Source: Pseudomonadota bacterium (GTDB lineage Bacteria > Pseudomonadota > Alphaproteobacteria > Puniceispirillales > UBA1172). From it: a DNA stretch of 59,955 nucleotides. Positions 37,296-45,964 of the stretch are shown in pieces. The stretch lies in assembly GCA_027593125.1 (NCBI GenBank), contig JAQCJL010000003.1:1-59955 (forward strand), written 5' to 3'. Each line of letters starts with the position of its first letter. Within the stretch, counting starts at the first letter, position 1. The position numbers and the translations under genes were made by a program. The notes under the pieces were generated by a model that worked only from the letters and a program-made list of their open reading frames with translations, was not told where the DNA came from and did not search any database.

Positions 37296-37748
37296 TTACG
37301 CTGATGATTGTAATTTGGATGCTGCGGCTTCTACCGCTAAGCGATAACTATCCGCCCCAAAGCCACAGATCACTCCAGTGGCGATATCAGACAGATAGGA
37401 ATGGTGTCTAAAAGTTTCACGCGAAAAGGTGTTGCTAAGGTGGATTTCTATCTTAATCCCCTTAAACATTTGCAACGCATCGCGAATAGCAACAGAAGTA
37501 TGGGTAAAGGCAGCAGCATTAATAATAATGGCATCAATCTGCCGGTGAACAGCATCTTGGATCACTTCAATGATTTTATCTTCGGCATTTGACTGCATAA
37601 ACTCAACTGTCATTCCGTGCGGCTTGGCAGTGCTATGGCAAAGCGCCTCAATATCAGCAAGTGTCGTGCTACCGTAGATTTCTGGCTCACGCACGCCAAG
37701 CTGATTTAAGTTCGGGCCATTAATGACAAGCGCAATATGTTGAGCCAT
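37296..37748 (-). CDS. aroQ: type II 3-dehydroquinate dehydratase
   Basis: This 150-residue dodecameric type II dehydroquinase is shikimate pathway step 3. VINGPNLNQLGVREPEIYGSTTL carries the catalytic Arg and Tyr. INAAAFTHTSVAIRDAL and EIHLSNTFSRETFRHHSYLSDIA carry the active-site His, Asn and Ser/Arg residues. Length is typical. AAGG lies about 6 bases before the ATG. Its product goes toward chorismate, made by the aroC of this window. First of the aroQ-accB-accC run. Confidence 0.96.
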   Translation of the reverse strand: MAQHIALVINGPNLNQLGVREPEIYGSTTLADIEALCHSTAKPHGMTVEFMQSNAEDKIIEVIQDAVHRQIDAIIINAAAFTHTSVAIRDALQMFKGIKIEIHLSNTFSRETFRHHSYLSDIATGVICGFGADSYRLAVEAAASKLQSSA

Positions 37749-37831
37749 GATTAACCTTAACGAAGCTTATCTTAAAACTCTTTCACCTATAACAGGATCA
37801 TGTCCTTCTGTCACCTGATGACTGACCAGAG

Positions 37832-38596
37832 TTATGAGGCGTTAGCAGCAGCACGAGCTTTTTCAACCGCCTTTGTGATGGCGTCTTTTCCAATAGCGCC
37901 GGGATAAATATCACCACCAATGATAAATGCCGGTGTGCCGTCAATCTTTAACTGCTGACCCAGATCATAATTGCGGTTCACCAAAGCCATTACCGGATCA
38001 CTGTTGCGGTTATTGATAGAAAAGCTGGTGATACCATGTGTTGTGGCAAGGTCTTCTAGCATCGCATTGGTAATGCTTCCACGCCATTGCATAAGCTTTT
38101 GATGCACATTTTCAAATTGCCCTGCTTCAGCGGCATGAAGCGCTAAACGCGCGGCATCGACGGAACTTTCTGCCAGAATAGGATATTCTTTGATGACCAA
38201 GCGGATATTACCATCGGTTTTTAAGATATCCATCACATCACCAAAGGCACGCTTGCAATAGCCACAATTATAATCGCTAAACTCATAAATCGTGATATCC
38301 CCATCTGGATTGCCAAGAATGGTTTTATCATCCCCTGCCATGAGCAAATTAACAGCTTGTAAGCGTGCGTTTTGATTACGCTCAACATTAAGGGCGATAA
38401 GGGCGGTTTCAATTGCTTCGGGATTAGCGCTGATATAGGACGCTATGCGTGCGTTGAGCTGATCGTTTTGGTTTGTTCCAATTGGTAATACCCGATCAAC
38501 CAAAAACCCAAGGACAATGCCGATGATTAAGGCTAGGGCTAGGGGAAGATGCGATTGCCGCCCAACGTCAGGGGTTTGTTTTTTTGTGGTTGTCAT
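37832..38596 (-). CDS. DsbA-family thiol:disulfide oxidoreductase
   Basis: This membrane-anchored thioredoxin-fold protein of 254 residues has a transmembrane helix at about 18-36 (PLALALIIGIVLGFLVDRV), a helical spacer and a DsbA-type domain. The redox motif is Cys111-Gly-Tyr-Cys114 in YNCGYCKRAF. The C-terminal loop IDGTPAFIIGGDIYPG has the cis-Pro. It resembles Com1/ScsC-like oxidases of COG1651. The start at 38596 (MTTTKKQTP) is preferred because the upstream extension to 38662 is not family-like. Whether it oxidises or isomerises cannot be told. It follows the M48 protease gene. Confidence 0.87.
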   Translation of the reverse strand: MTTTKKQTPDVGRQSHLPLALALIIGIVLGFLVDRVLPIGTNQNDQLNARIASYISANPEAIETALIALNVERNQNARLQAVNLLMAGDDKTILGNPDGDITIYEFSDYNCGYCKRAFGDVMDILKTDGNIRLVIKEYPILAESSVDAARLALHAAEAGQFENVHQKLMQWRGSITNAMLEDLATTHGITSFSINNRNSDPVMALVNRNYDLGQQLKIDGTPAFIIGGDIYPGAIGKDAITKAVEKARAAANAS

Positions 38597-38693
38597 CTCA
38601 AGTCTTTCATTTGTGTTCTTATATTGAAACAGGGGTGCAGTTGCGTGTGTTATCTTTATCACTCTTTTTCCCGTGCTTCACCTGTTCTTATGA

Positions 38694-40064
38694 TTATTGT
38701 TCAGCCTCAATAATCAAATCAAGGGCCAGTTGCCGCTGAATGGAATTAGCGTCTTTACGGTCTCTTGCCCGCTGCGCCAGTTGTTTAGCAAGAGCAGTGT
38801 TGCCTATCATGAGTGCTCTTTCTGCCAGTATCAAATCAGCATCCGTAAGGCGTCCTGCTCGGCCATAAGTGATGCCAAGCTGATGCTTAACAAATGCCCA
38901 TTCTGGTTCAAGACGATTGGCTTCTTCTAAAAAGGGGATAGCACGGTCTAAACTATCCTGATCGCCTATTGTCATCAGGGCACGCCCAAGAGAAAGCAAA
39001 ATCTGCCCTTTTTTGGTGTTATGATCTAACCGTTCCAATGCAGCTTCAAAGGCTTGTGCAGCTTCTTCAGCACGGCCTGCCGAAAGCAAAATCTCTCCTT
39101 TGAACTCCTGATAAAATGGTTGATCAGGATAAGTGGTAATCAGCTGGTCGATAAGACTTAAGGCCTTATTCAAATCGCTTAACCGAAAGGATGCAATAGC
39201 AAGCTTAAAGCGATCCGAGGGCGCATCAGAAGTGCTGTTGATAAGCGTTTGTTCAGGCGGGTCTGTCCAAGCCTGAAGCTTTGCCTTGATATGATGAAAC
39301 TGGGCATTTAAATCCGCAGACGGCTGTTGATCTGAGGCCGGATCGGATAGTGCAAAGTTAAGGAAAACCACACTGCGTTCCCTTGCCCCGGGATGCGTCT
39401 GATAATATTTGGATTGTCGGGATTGAGGCAGCAGCCTTTGTTTTGAAAGTCTGGCCATCAGATTTGCCATGGGACGTAAAGAATAGCCTTGTTCTTGCAT
39501 CAGCCGAATGGCCCATTCATCAGCTTCGGATTCGTCTTGCCGAGATTGCTTGAGAATTATGCGTTGGGTCTGATCAGTGCTGCCAAGAACTGCCCCAACG
39601 GCGGCATCACCATGACCAGAGGCGCTAAGGGCTAGGGCAGCAACCGCCCCAAAAACACTGGCAATCATGGCATTGTCTACCACTTCACCTCTGCCTTGGA
39701 CATGCCCAGAGGCCAGATGACCAATTTCATGCGCCAATACGCCTGCGACTTCATAAACGGATTCGGCTTCAATCACCAAACCACTATGCACAAAGATCGT
39801 ATTCTCACCAGTCACAAAGGCATTATATGTGGGACTGATGATCATTCTGATTTGCAGATTATCAGCATCTAATCCTGCCGCGGTGGCCATAGGACGCGCC
39901 AAGTCGAGCAGATGATCTTCAATTTCGGTATCACGAATCATACTTGCACTAGAGGTCGCCGTAGCCGCCGCAATAATCATCATGATCATTAAACATGCGC
40001 GGCTAAGCCTGATTATTTGAAATAAGGCTGATAGGCCAGTGGATGAGACTTTACAAAACGTCAT
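38694..40064 (-). CDS. M48 family metalloprotease with TPR repeats (BepA-like)
   Basis: This 456-residue protein has an N-terminal signal/anchor (CLMIMMIIAAATATSSAS), an M48 zinc protease domain with His112-Glu113-x2-His116 (VLAHEIGHLASGH) and third ligand Glu in ESEADEWAIRLM. A C-terminal region of helical tetratricopeptide-like repeats follows (SDLNKALSLIDQLITTYPDQPF, GRAEEAAQAFEAALERL, FVKHQLGITYGRAGRLTDADLI). This layout is that of BepA/YfgC, a periplasmic protease and chaperone for outer-membrane protein assembly. It may share a transcript with the DsbA-like gene downstream, which would fit a shared role in envelope protein folding. Confidence 0.88.
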   Translation of the reverse strand: MTFCKVSSTGLSALFQIIRLSRACLMIMMIIAAATATSSASMIRDTEIEDHLLDLARPMATAAGLDADNLQIRMIISPTYNAFVTGENTIFVHSGLVIEAESVYEVAGVLAHEIGHLASGHVQGRGEVVDNAMIASVFGAVAALALSASGHGDAAVGAVLGSTDQTQRIILKQSRQDESEADEWAIRLMQEQGYSLRPMANLMARLSKQRLLPQSRQSKYYQTHPGARERSVVFLNFALSDPASDQQPSADLNAQFHHIKAKLQAWTDPPEQTLINSTSDAPSDRFKLAIASFRLSDLNKALSLIDQLITTYPDQPFYQEFKGEILLSAGRAEEAAQAFEAALERLDHNTKKGQILLSLGRALMTIGDQDSLDRAIPFLEEANRLEPEWAFVKHQLGITYGRAGRLTDADLILAERALMIGNTALAKQLAQRARDRKDANSIQRQLALDLIIEAEQ

Positions 40065-40171
40065 GCTTACTATCTATATGGTTTAGCCATGGATGGCGAT
40101 CTTAATTCTTTAGATTAATGGGCAAAACAACTGTCCTAATTCTAAGGATGAAGCAAAAGAAAGGTAAAATT

Positions 40172-41341
40172 ATGGCACTCCGCGTCTCAACTCGGTCCGA
40201 ACTTCCATCTTTTATGGTCATGGATGTTTTGGAAAAGGCTGAGCGTATGAAGGTAACCCCACAACCGTTATTGCGGTTAGAAATGGGACAACCTTCTTCA
40301 CCACCACCCAAAGCAGCCTTAGACGCAATGATGCGTCATATGCATGATACGAGCGCGCATGGTTATACCCTGTCTCGTGGCACAATTGAATTAACTGAGG
40401 CCATCGCACGGCATTATGGCCGGTGGTATGGTGTGGATGTTAAGCCTGAACAGGTTTTGGTCACGGTGGGATCATCGCTGGGGTTTATGATGGTCTTTTT
40501 GACTTGTTTTGAGGCAGGCGATAAAATCGCTATGACAGCGCCGGGATATTCAGCTTACCGGAATTTGATGATTTCAGCATCACTAGAACCTATGCTGGTG
40601 GATTGCGGGGCGGAACAGAATTGGCGCTTAACGGTTGAAACCCTAGAAGCTCTTGATACTGTGCCTGATGGGTTGATTATTGCCAGTCCTTCTAATCCCA
40701 CGGGTGTGGTTATGACAGGTGATGAGCTGGCAGAAATTTGCCGTTGGTGTGAGAAAAATGGCGTCAGACTGATCTCGGATGAGATTTACCACGGCATCGG
40801 TTTTAGCGGTTCTGATCACTCGGCATTGCAATATTCGTCTTCTGCCATGGTAATGAACTCTTTCTCTAAATACTTTGCTATGACTGGCCACCGTCTGGGC
40901 TGGATTATTGCCCCGGATAACCTCGTTGATCCCCTTGATCGTCTGGCGCAGAATTGTTTCATTTCTGCTAATACATTGTCCCAGATTGCAGGTGCGGCGG
41001 CGATGGATAATCCGGATAGCTATCGGGAAATGGATAGCCATGTGGCACGCTATCGGGTCAATCGGGATCTGTTATTAGACCGTTTACCAGAAAAGTTTCT
41101 GGGGCGTTTCCCCTATCCTGAGGGTGGGTTTTATATTTATGCGGATATCAGCCAAGTCAGTAATGACAGTGTTGCGCTAACGGATGAGTTCTTGAATAAT
41201 CTCTATATTGCGACCACCCCAGGGGTGGATTTTGACGAAAAGAGAGGGCATCAGGCGATGCGCCTATCGTTTGCGGGTTCGACCGAAGATATGGCCGAGG
41301 CGGCAACACGGATCACGAATTGGGTAAATAAGAACACCTGA
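40172..41341 (+). CDS. class I/II PLP-dependent aminotransferase
   Basis: This 389-residue fold-type I aminotransferase is of the aspartate aminotransferase superfamily. SPSNPTGVVMTGDEL, SDEIYHGIGFSG and the PLP-lysine motif NSFSKYFAMTGHRLGW are visible. An Arg in MRLSFAGSTEDM binds the substrate carboxylate. The specific amino acid cannot be assigned. The ATG at 40172 (MALRVSTRSELP) is preferred to 40118 because AAAGG lies 7 bases before it and the extra residues are not family-like. It appears monocistronic and converges with rne across a region with three hairpins. Confidence 0.85.
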   Translation: MALRVSTRSELPSFMVMDVLEKAERMKVTPQPLLRLEMGQPSSPPPKAALDAMMRHMHDTSAHGYTLSRGTIELTEAIARHYGRWYGVDVKPEQVLVTVGSSLGFMMVFLTCFEAGDKIAMTAPGYSAYRNLMISASLEPMLVDCGAEQNWRLTVETLEALDTVPDGLIIASPSNPTGVVMTGDELAEICRWCEKNGVRLISDEIYHGIGFSGSDHSALQYSSSAMVMNSFSKYFAMTGHRLGWIIAPDNLVDPLDRLAQNCFISANTLSQIAGAAAMDNPDSYREMDSHVARYRVNRDLLLDRLPEKFLGRFPYPEGGFYIYADISQVSNDSVALTDEFLNNLYIATTPGVDFDEKRGHQAMRLSFAGSTEDMAEAATRITNWVNKNT

Positions 41342-41354
41342 AGCCTTTTAGGCT
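41342..41354. other. small hairpin after aminotransferase gene
   Basis: AGCCT-TTT-AGGCT begins at the aminotransferase stop. It is the first of three stems in the 41342-41451 convergent junction. Confidence 0.35.
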
Positions 41355-41358
41355 AAAG

Positions 41359-41389
41359 CTGTCATCTGGTGAGATCAACCAGATGACAG
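41359..41389. terminator. perfect 12-bp hairpin between converging genes
   Basis: CTGTCATCTGGT, 7-nt loop GAGATCA, ACCAGATGACAG is a perfect 12-bp stem midway between the aminotransferase and rne stops. No U-tract follows on either strand. It probably ends or stabilises transcripts in both directions. Confidence 0.6.
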
Positions 41390-41408
41390 ATATGAGGTGT
41401 TATGATCG

Positions 41409-41451
41409 GGTTACGCTATGTGGTCTGGCATCAGTGCCGATTAGCGTGACC
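41409..41451 (-). terminator. hairpin spanning the rne stop codon
   Basis: GGTTACGCTA (41409-41418) pairs with TAGCGTGACC (41442-41451), 10 bp with one G-T. A GGCA-TCAG-TGCC stem sits in the loop. The right arm includes the last rne codons. Confidence 0.45.
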
Positions 41452-43930
41452 ACCAGCCTTTCTTTTTGGTTTCTGTGCTAACGGTGCTGACATCAACCAC
41501 ATTGATATCGGCAGAAACCGTTGCGTCACGGGTGGTGTCCGCAGGGCTAGCATCTTGCTTTTTACGACCACGTTTTGGCTTAGTGGCCGCGTCAGCAGTT
41601 TCGGTGCTGGTGTCTGGCGTATTATTTTCTGCCTTAGGTTTTCTGCTCCGGGGTTTTTTAGCGGGTGCTGATGGAACCCCAGTGTCAGCAGAACTAGCCT
41701 CGTCAGCAGAACTAGCCTCGGCAGCTTCAGCAGGTTTAGCGTCTTTTGCCGCATTGGGTTTTGGGCTTGCTGCTTTGCGCCGCCGGGTTGGCTTAGGCTT
41801 TTCCTCTGTGTTTTCAGATGCGGTGGCTTCAGATGCGGTGGCTTCAGGTGCTTCAGCATTATCCACGCTGCCTTCACCATCAGATACCTTAGCTGCAGGC
41901 TTTCTGCCGCGTCGCCGTGCTGGCTTTTTGGCAGGTTTGCTTTCACCCTCTGCGGCTTTGGCGGCATCGGAATGATCGCCAGAAATCTCACTGGTCTGAT
42001 CTGCTGGGTTAGTTGCCTTATCATCAGATGATGGGGCGGTGTCTTCGCCTTCAGCGCCAGAAAGAACAGAGTTTGCTTCAGCGTTGTTTTCACCGTTTTG
42101 CTGGTCGCGGCGATTACGGTTTCTGCCGCCGCGCTTGCCGCGCCGCCGCCGCCGCTTTGGCTTGTTCTCATCATCGTCATCATCATCGGATGATGCGGCC
42201 TGTTCAACGGGATTAGAGGCTGCAGTATCTGGGATATCTTTCGGCTCTGGTTTGGCTTTCTTGCGATCTGGTTGAGCTTGCTTTTCTGGCATCCCCTCAA
42301 ACCGAATATGTGGGGCCAAAAGGCTATTATCCTGTTCAAGAATAATGCTCATCTGAAAGCGGGTTTCTAGCTCACTAATGGCGTCACGCTTATGATTGAG
42401 AATATAAAGCGCGACTTCGGATGCCATCGCAACAGTCAGTTTCGCTCTTGGCTTGCGGGCCACTTCGCCTTCAATCTGATGGATAACGGCAAGAGCCGCG
42501 CTTTCTACAGACCGGATGCGTCCCGTGCCGTGGCAATGAGGGCAAAGATCAGAAACCGCTTCGCTAAGGCTAGGGCGGAGTCTTTGGCGAGACATTTCTA
42601 ATAAGCCAAATTGACTGATACTACCGACCTGAACGCGAGCGCGATCATGCTTCATGGCCTCTTTTAATTTGCGTTCTACCGCGTTTTTATTACGCGAATA
42701 ATCCATATCAATGAAATCAATGACAACCAGCCCCGACAAATCGCGCAGTTTGAGTTGTCGTGCAATTTCAACCGCTGCCTCAAGGTTTGTTCTGAGGGCT
42801 GTTTCTTCAATGTTTCGTTCGCGGGTAGCCTTACCAGAGTTTACATCAATCGCGACCAAGGCTTCGGTCTGGTTAATGACAATATAGCCACCGGATTTCA
42901 GTGTAACTTCGGGGTTATGCATTTCAGTCAGCATATTTTCGACTTTATATGCTTGGAACAAATGGCTAACGGCGTCGGTGTGTTCAGTGACTTTTTTGAC
43001 ATGTGTCGGCATGAGATTTTTCATATGAGCGCGAGCTGATTTATAGCCCTCTGCGCCTTCAACGATAATTTCTTCCACATCTGAGGTATAATAGTCGCGG
43101 ACGGCCCGTTTGATCAGATTGCCTTCTTCATAAATAATTGAAGGCGCAGAAGAGGCCATAGTTGTTTCACGAATTTCGTTCCACTGCCGCATCAAGTAAT
43201 TGTAATCACGGGTGATTTCAGCCTTAGTGCGTTTTGATCCAGCGGTTCGAACAATCACCGCCATGCCCGTTGGGACATCAAGCCCACTAACAATGGTCTT
43301 GAGCTTTTTCCGATCGGCAGCATCAGTGATTTTGCGGCTAACTCCGCCACTGTGATAGGTGTTTGGCATCAACACGCAATAGCGCCCAGCAAGTGACAAA
43401 TAAGTGGTTAACGCCGCGCCTTTGTTGCCGCGTTCCTCTTTGACAACCTGTATAAGCATGATCTGACGGCGTGAGATTACCTCTTGGATGGTATAGTGCC
43501 GGCGAAAACGCTCAAAGCGGCGGCGGCGCATCCGTTCATCATCGGGGTCAAGCCCGTTGCCGTTATCGCCATCGTCACTGTCACCGTTATCCTCACCTTG
43601 ATCATCTTTAGGCTCGGTGTCTGTATCAGGTTCGGCTTCGGCATGCTCGCGCTCTTCGGCCAGCAGTTTTTCGCGGTCTTCAACAGGAATACGATAATAA
43701 TCAGGATGGATTTCGCTGAACGCCAAAAAGCCTTGGCGATTACCACCATATTCTACAAACGCTGCTTGAAGAGAAGGCTCAACTCTGGTCACTTTGGCCA
43801 GATAAATATTTCCCTTAAGTTGTTTGCGGTGGCTAATTTCGTAATCAATATCCTCAATGTTATTATTGTTGAGTAGAACAACACGAGTTTCGTCGCTCGA
43901 CCGAGCGTCTATAAGTAATTTTTTCGACAT
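41441..43930 (-). CDS. rne: ribonuclease E/G family endoribonuclease
   Basis: This 829-residue RNase E cuts single-stranded AU-rich RNA and scaffolds the degradosome. The N-terminal S1 domain (GNIYLAKVTRVEPSLQAAFVEYG) is split by an acidic insert of Asp/Glu/Gly/Asn residues (about 92-135), as in alphaproteobacteria. Catalytic aspartates lie in LVAIDVNSGKATRERN and VVIDFIDMDYSRN. The CPHCHGTGR zinc-link motif follows. The C-terminal 280 residues are low-complexity, with a Lys/Arg-rich patch (KPKRRRRRGKRGGRNRNRR) and Ala/Glu/Ser-rich repeats. The start at 43930 (MSKKLLIDA) is preferred to 43951 by family N terminus. A long leader and good promoter lie upstream. Confidence 0.95.
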   Translation of the reverse strand: MSKKLLIDARSSDETRVVLLNNNNIEDIDYEISHRKQLKGNIYLAKVTRVEPSLQAAFVEYGGNRQGFLAFSEIHPDYYRIPVEDREKLLAEEREHAEAEPDTDTEPKDDQGEDNGDSDDGDNGNGLDPDDERMRRRRFERFRRHYTIQEVISRRQIMLIQVVKEERGNKGAALTTYLSLAGRYCVLMPNTYHSGGVSRKITDAADRKKLKTIVSGLDVPTGMAVIVRTAGSKRTKAEITRDYNYLMRQWNEIRETTMASSAPSIIYEEGNLIKRAVRDYYTSDVEEIIVEGAEGYKSARAHMKNLMPTHVKKVTEHTDAVSHLFQAYKVENMLTEMHNPEVTLKSGGYIVINQTEALVAIDVNSGKATRERNIEETALRTNLEAAVEIARQLKLRDLSGLVVIDFIDMDYSRNKNAVERKLKEAMKHDRARVQVGSISQFGLLEMSRQRLRPSLSEAVSDLCPHCHGTGRIRSVESAALAVIHQIEGEVARKPRAKLTVAMASEVALYILNHKRDAISELETRFQMSIILEQDNSLLAPHIRFEGMPEKQAQPDRKKAKPEPKDIPDTAASNPVEQAASSDDDDDDENKPKRRRRRGKRGGRNRNRRDQQNGENNAEANSVLSGAEGEDTAPSSDDKATNPADQTSEISGDHSDAAKAAEGESKPAKKPARRRGRKPAAKVSDGEGSVDNAEAPEATASEATASENTEEKPKPTRRRKAASPKPNAAKDAKPAEAAEASSADEASSADTGVPSAPAKKPRSRKPKAENNTPDTSTETADAATKPKRGRKKQDASPADTTRDATVSADINVVDVSTVSTETKKKGWWSR
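41685..41720. repeat. 18-bp tandem repeat x2 inside rne
   Basis: Two exact adjacent copies of an 18-base unit (TCAGCAGAACTAGCCTCG) encode a duplicated Ala/Glu/Ser hexapeptide in the disordered C-terminal region of RNase E. In-frame, so length can vary without breaking the gene. Confidence 0.85.
41815..41844. repeat. 15-bp tandem repeat x2 inside rne
   Basis: Two exact adjacent copies of CAGATGCGGTGGCTT encode a repeated EATAS-type pentapeptide in the RNase E tail. Confidence 0.85.
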
Positions 43931-44099
43931 GAATAGAACTTTCTGTGGCACCGTCGCCGGTCAAATCTAATCCTGACGGCAGAAGCGGTGCATGAACCTG
44001 TTGGTTGGTCATCATGAAAACATCGCCAGCATCAACAGCCAGCCATGGGCGAAAACGCGCCGCGGTGGTAGGGTTGATGTGGTGAAAGCCTTGTGGCAT
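43863..44099 (-). CDS. hypothetical small ORF in the rne leader
   Basis: This is a 78-residue frame starting in the rne leader and ending 68 bases inside rne in another frame. The first 55 residues (MPQGFHHINPTTAARFRPWLAV onward) use codons much like neighbouring genes, and AAGGTCAGG lies just before the ATG. I recognise no family. It could be a real upstream ORF that tunes rne translation, since translating it would run ribosomes through the rne start. It could equally be chance coding in a leader. Low confidence. Confidence 0.25.
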   Translation of the reverse strand: MPQGFHHINPTTAARFRPWLAVDAGDVFMMTNQQVHAPLLPSGLDLTGDGATESSIHVEKITYRRSVERRNSCCSTQQ

Positions 44100-44309
44100 G
44101 AAACCTGACCTTATGGTTGATTGGGGATCATTTGCCCCGTTGTTACATTAGATTAGAGGCAATATCATGGTCATGATTTGTCCTACTAATCGCCCTTTTG
44201 CCATCATGTCTGCGCCAGAAAAAAACAGCGTCAGATCGTCATCACGGCATTGGAAAAGCGGCTTTCTGGCCTTGGTTTCTTGCTTGGCCTTGAGCGCTTT
44301 ATCTCCCAG

Positions 44310-44358
44310 ACAGACAGTTCTCCAAAATCCTGCAATATGCAACGGCCAAACTGTCTGT
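44310..44358 (-). other. hairpin near the 5' end of the rne leader
   Basis: ACAGACAGTT (44310-44319) pairs perfectly with AACTGTCTGT (44349-44358), 10 bp around a 29-nt loop, starting about 12 bases after the inferred rne transcription start. A smaller GGGG/CCCC stem is at about 44124-44139. The 43931-44483 spacer otherwise contains only doubtful ORFs. Confidence 0.5.
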
Positions 44359-44376
44359 GAAGAATTCCACTATCAA

Positions 44377-44405
44377 TTTATATCCTTTTACAAACTGATA
44401 TACAA
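44377..44405 (-). promoter_or_regulatory. rne promoter
   Basis: On the minus strand TTGTAT (plus 44400-44405), 17 bases, then TATAAA (plus 44377-44382). The start of transcription would be near 44370, giving a leader of about 440 nt before rne. Confidence 0.5.
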
Positions 44406-44483
44406 CGAAAAACGCGATCGTCCCCATAAAGATAAGAAGCAAAGGCGTTTTCAGGCTTGGCGTTCTACCAACGGTCATGATAG

Positions 44484-45878
44484 ATGAAACAAAGCAAATA
44501 CATAAAACCAGATAGCTACTATCAGGCAGGTGTTGTGATCAGTCGCGGATTGACCTTTATATTGTTGATGTTGTCTGTCCTGTTGCCATGGAGCACAGCC
44601 CTGGCAGAGACACCGCAAATTACTGATTTGCGAAGTGGTCAGTTAGAAACTGCATCACGGCTAGTGATTGAAACCACAGAACCCGTTCCCGTATCACTTT
44701 TGTTGCTGGTTGATCCGCATCGGCTTGTGGTGGACTTTCCTTCTAGCCGATGGCGTGTAGAAAACAGAGGGGCGTCAGGTGGCTTATCTTCACCACTGAT
44801 GAAAGGCTATCGCTTTGGCTCACCTGCGCCAAACATCTCGCGGTTAGTGATTGATTTAGATGGGCCGGCTGTCCCTGAACAGATCTTCTGGTTGCCTCCG
44901 CGTAACGGCAATCACCGATTGGTCATTGATTTGGTGGATCGAGGCGAAACCGCATTTCGTGTTGCAGCGCGAGCATTGCAAACCAATCAGAATATGGCGT
45001 TTTCATCACCGCCTATAGCATCTGTTGAAGATGAAAAGCCTGACAGCCAGGTGCCCTTGCCTCAACCGCGCCCAACGCCGCCAATGACCCTTACCGATAC
45101 GGTAACAACGGATAATGGGATAGCCAATGTGCCGCCAGCGCGACCATCCTCAGAGGCCAGTAATGGGGCAAAATGGGTGGTCTTTATTGATCCAGGCCAT
45201 GGGGGTAAAGACCCGGGGGCAATTAGTATTAATGGCCATAAAGAAAAAGACATTACCCTGAAAGCAGCAAAAGAATTAGCAAAACAACTTGAGGCAACAG
45301 GAAAGATTAAGGTTATTCTTTCGCGAGATGGGGATCAATTTTTGCACTTGCGAAAGCGTATTGAACTGGCTCGGCTTCATCAGGCAGATATCTTTATCTC
45401 TCTTCATGCGGACGCTGCCCCTTCTTCTAAAGCAAGGGGGGTTTCTGTCTTTACCCTTTCGGACACCGCATCAGATAAAGAAGCAGAATTGCTTGCCTCG
45501 CGCGAAAACAAAGCGGATTTAATTGGGGGGCCAGATTTAGGGGCTACAGATCCAGAAATTACGCCAGCTTTGCTGGGGATTTTTCAACGTGAGGCTATGA
45601 ACCAGTCGAGCATGTTTGCCAATGAACTGATCCATGCTTTTAAGGATTTGCCAACCTTGAAACGAGGGCATCGGTTTGCAGGCTTTGCCGTTCTAAAATC
45701 ACCTGATATCCCCTCTGTTCTTATTGAGATGGGCTTTCTGACGAATAGTCAGGATGAGAGTTATCTGGTTGATGCTTCCTATCGGCGTAAAATCATGAAA
45801 AGAGTTACACAAGCGGTGTTAGTGTTTCTTGAAAGCAACAATCATAATCTGCCCAAAGACATTGCTATCAATCCGTGA
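44484..45878 (+). CDS. amiC: N-acetylmuramoyl-L-alanine amidase (AmiC-like)
   Basis: This 464-residue periplasmic zinc amidase splits daughter-cell peptidoglycan. A signal peptide covers about residues 18-41 (GLTFILLMLSVLLPWSTALA). An AMIN domain for septal targeting spans about 45-150 (ITDLRSGQLETASRLVIETTEPVPVSLLLLVDPHRLVVDFP). A Pro-rich linker leads to the Amidase_3 domain from about 231 (FIDPGHGGKDPGAISINGHKEKDITL, FISLHADAAPSSKARGVSVFTLS, SVLIEMGFLTNSQDE), with His, Glu, His zinc ligands and catalytic Glu. The start overlaps a doubtful upstream ORF by ATGA. mrcA follows 223 bases later with its own promoter. Confidence 0.94.
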   Translation: MKQSKYIKPDSYYQAGVVISRGLTFILLMLSVLLPWSTALAETPQITDLRSGQLETASRLVIETTEPVPVSLLLLVDPHRLVVDFPSSRWRVENRGASGGLSSPLMKGYRFGSPAPNISRLVIDLDGPAVPEQIFWLPPRNGNHRLVIDLVDRGETAFRVAARALQTNQNMAFSSPPIASVEDEKPDSQVPLPQPRPTPPMTLTDTVTTDNGIANVPPARPSSEASNGAKWVVFIDPGHGGKDPGAISINGHKEKDITLKAAKELAKQLEATGKIKVILSRDGDQFLHLRKRIELARLHQADIFISLHADAAPSSKARGVSVFTLSDTASDKEAELLASRENKADLIGGPDLGATDPEITPALLGIFQREAMNQSSMFANELIHAFKDLPTLKRGHRFAGFAVLKSPDIPSVLIEMGFLTNSQDESYLVDASYRRKIMKRVTQAVLVFLESNNHNLPKDIAINP

Positions 45879-45964
45879 TGCTGCAACCCTAATGGCCTGA
45901 ACTCGCAGCTTAGATAAAGCGGTCTTTTCAAAAGTAAGAAAAGATAGAACAAAAAAAAGCCATC

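Noticed and set aside
41431-42339. A 302-residue ORF overlapping rne in another frame of the same strand
   Set aside because: It lies in the repetitive C-terminal rne region, is rich in Pro/Lys/Leu typical of a shifted low-complexity frame, and the rne frame there continues a clear RNase E.
44148-44342. A 64-residue minus-strand ORF in the rne leader
   Set aside because: Spans one arm of the leader hairpin, no recognisable domain, no Shine-Dalgarno.
44167-44487. A 106-residue plus-strand ORF ending in ATGA overlap with amiC
   Set aside because: No family resemblance, covers the rne promoter and hairpin on the other strand, and lacks a convincing ribosome site.
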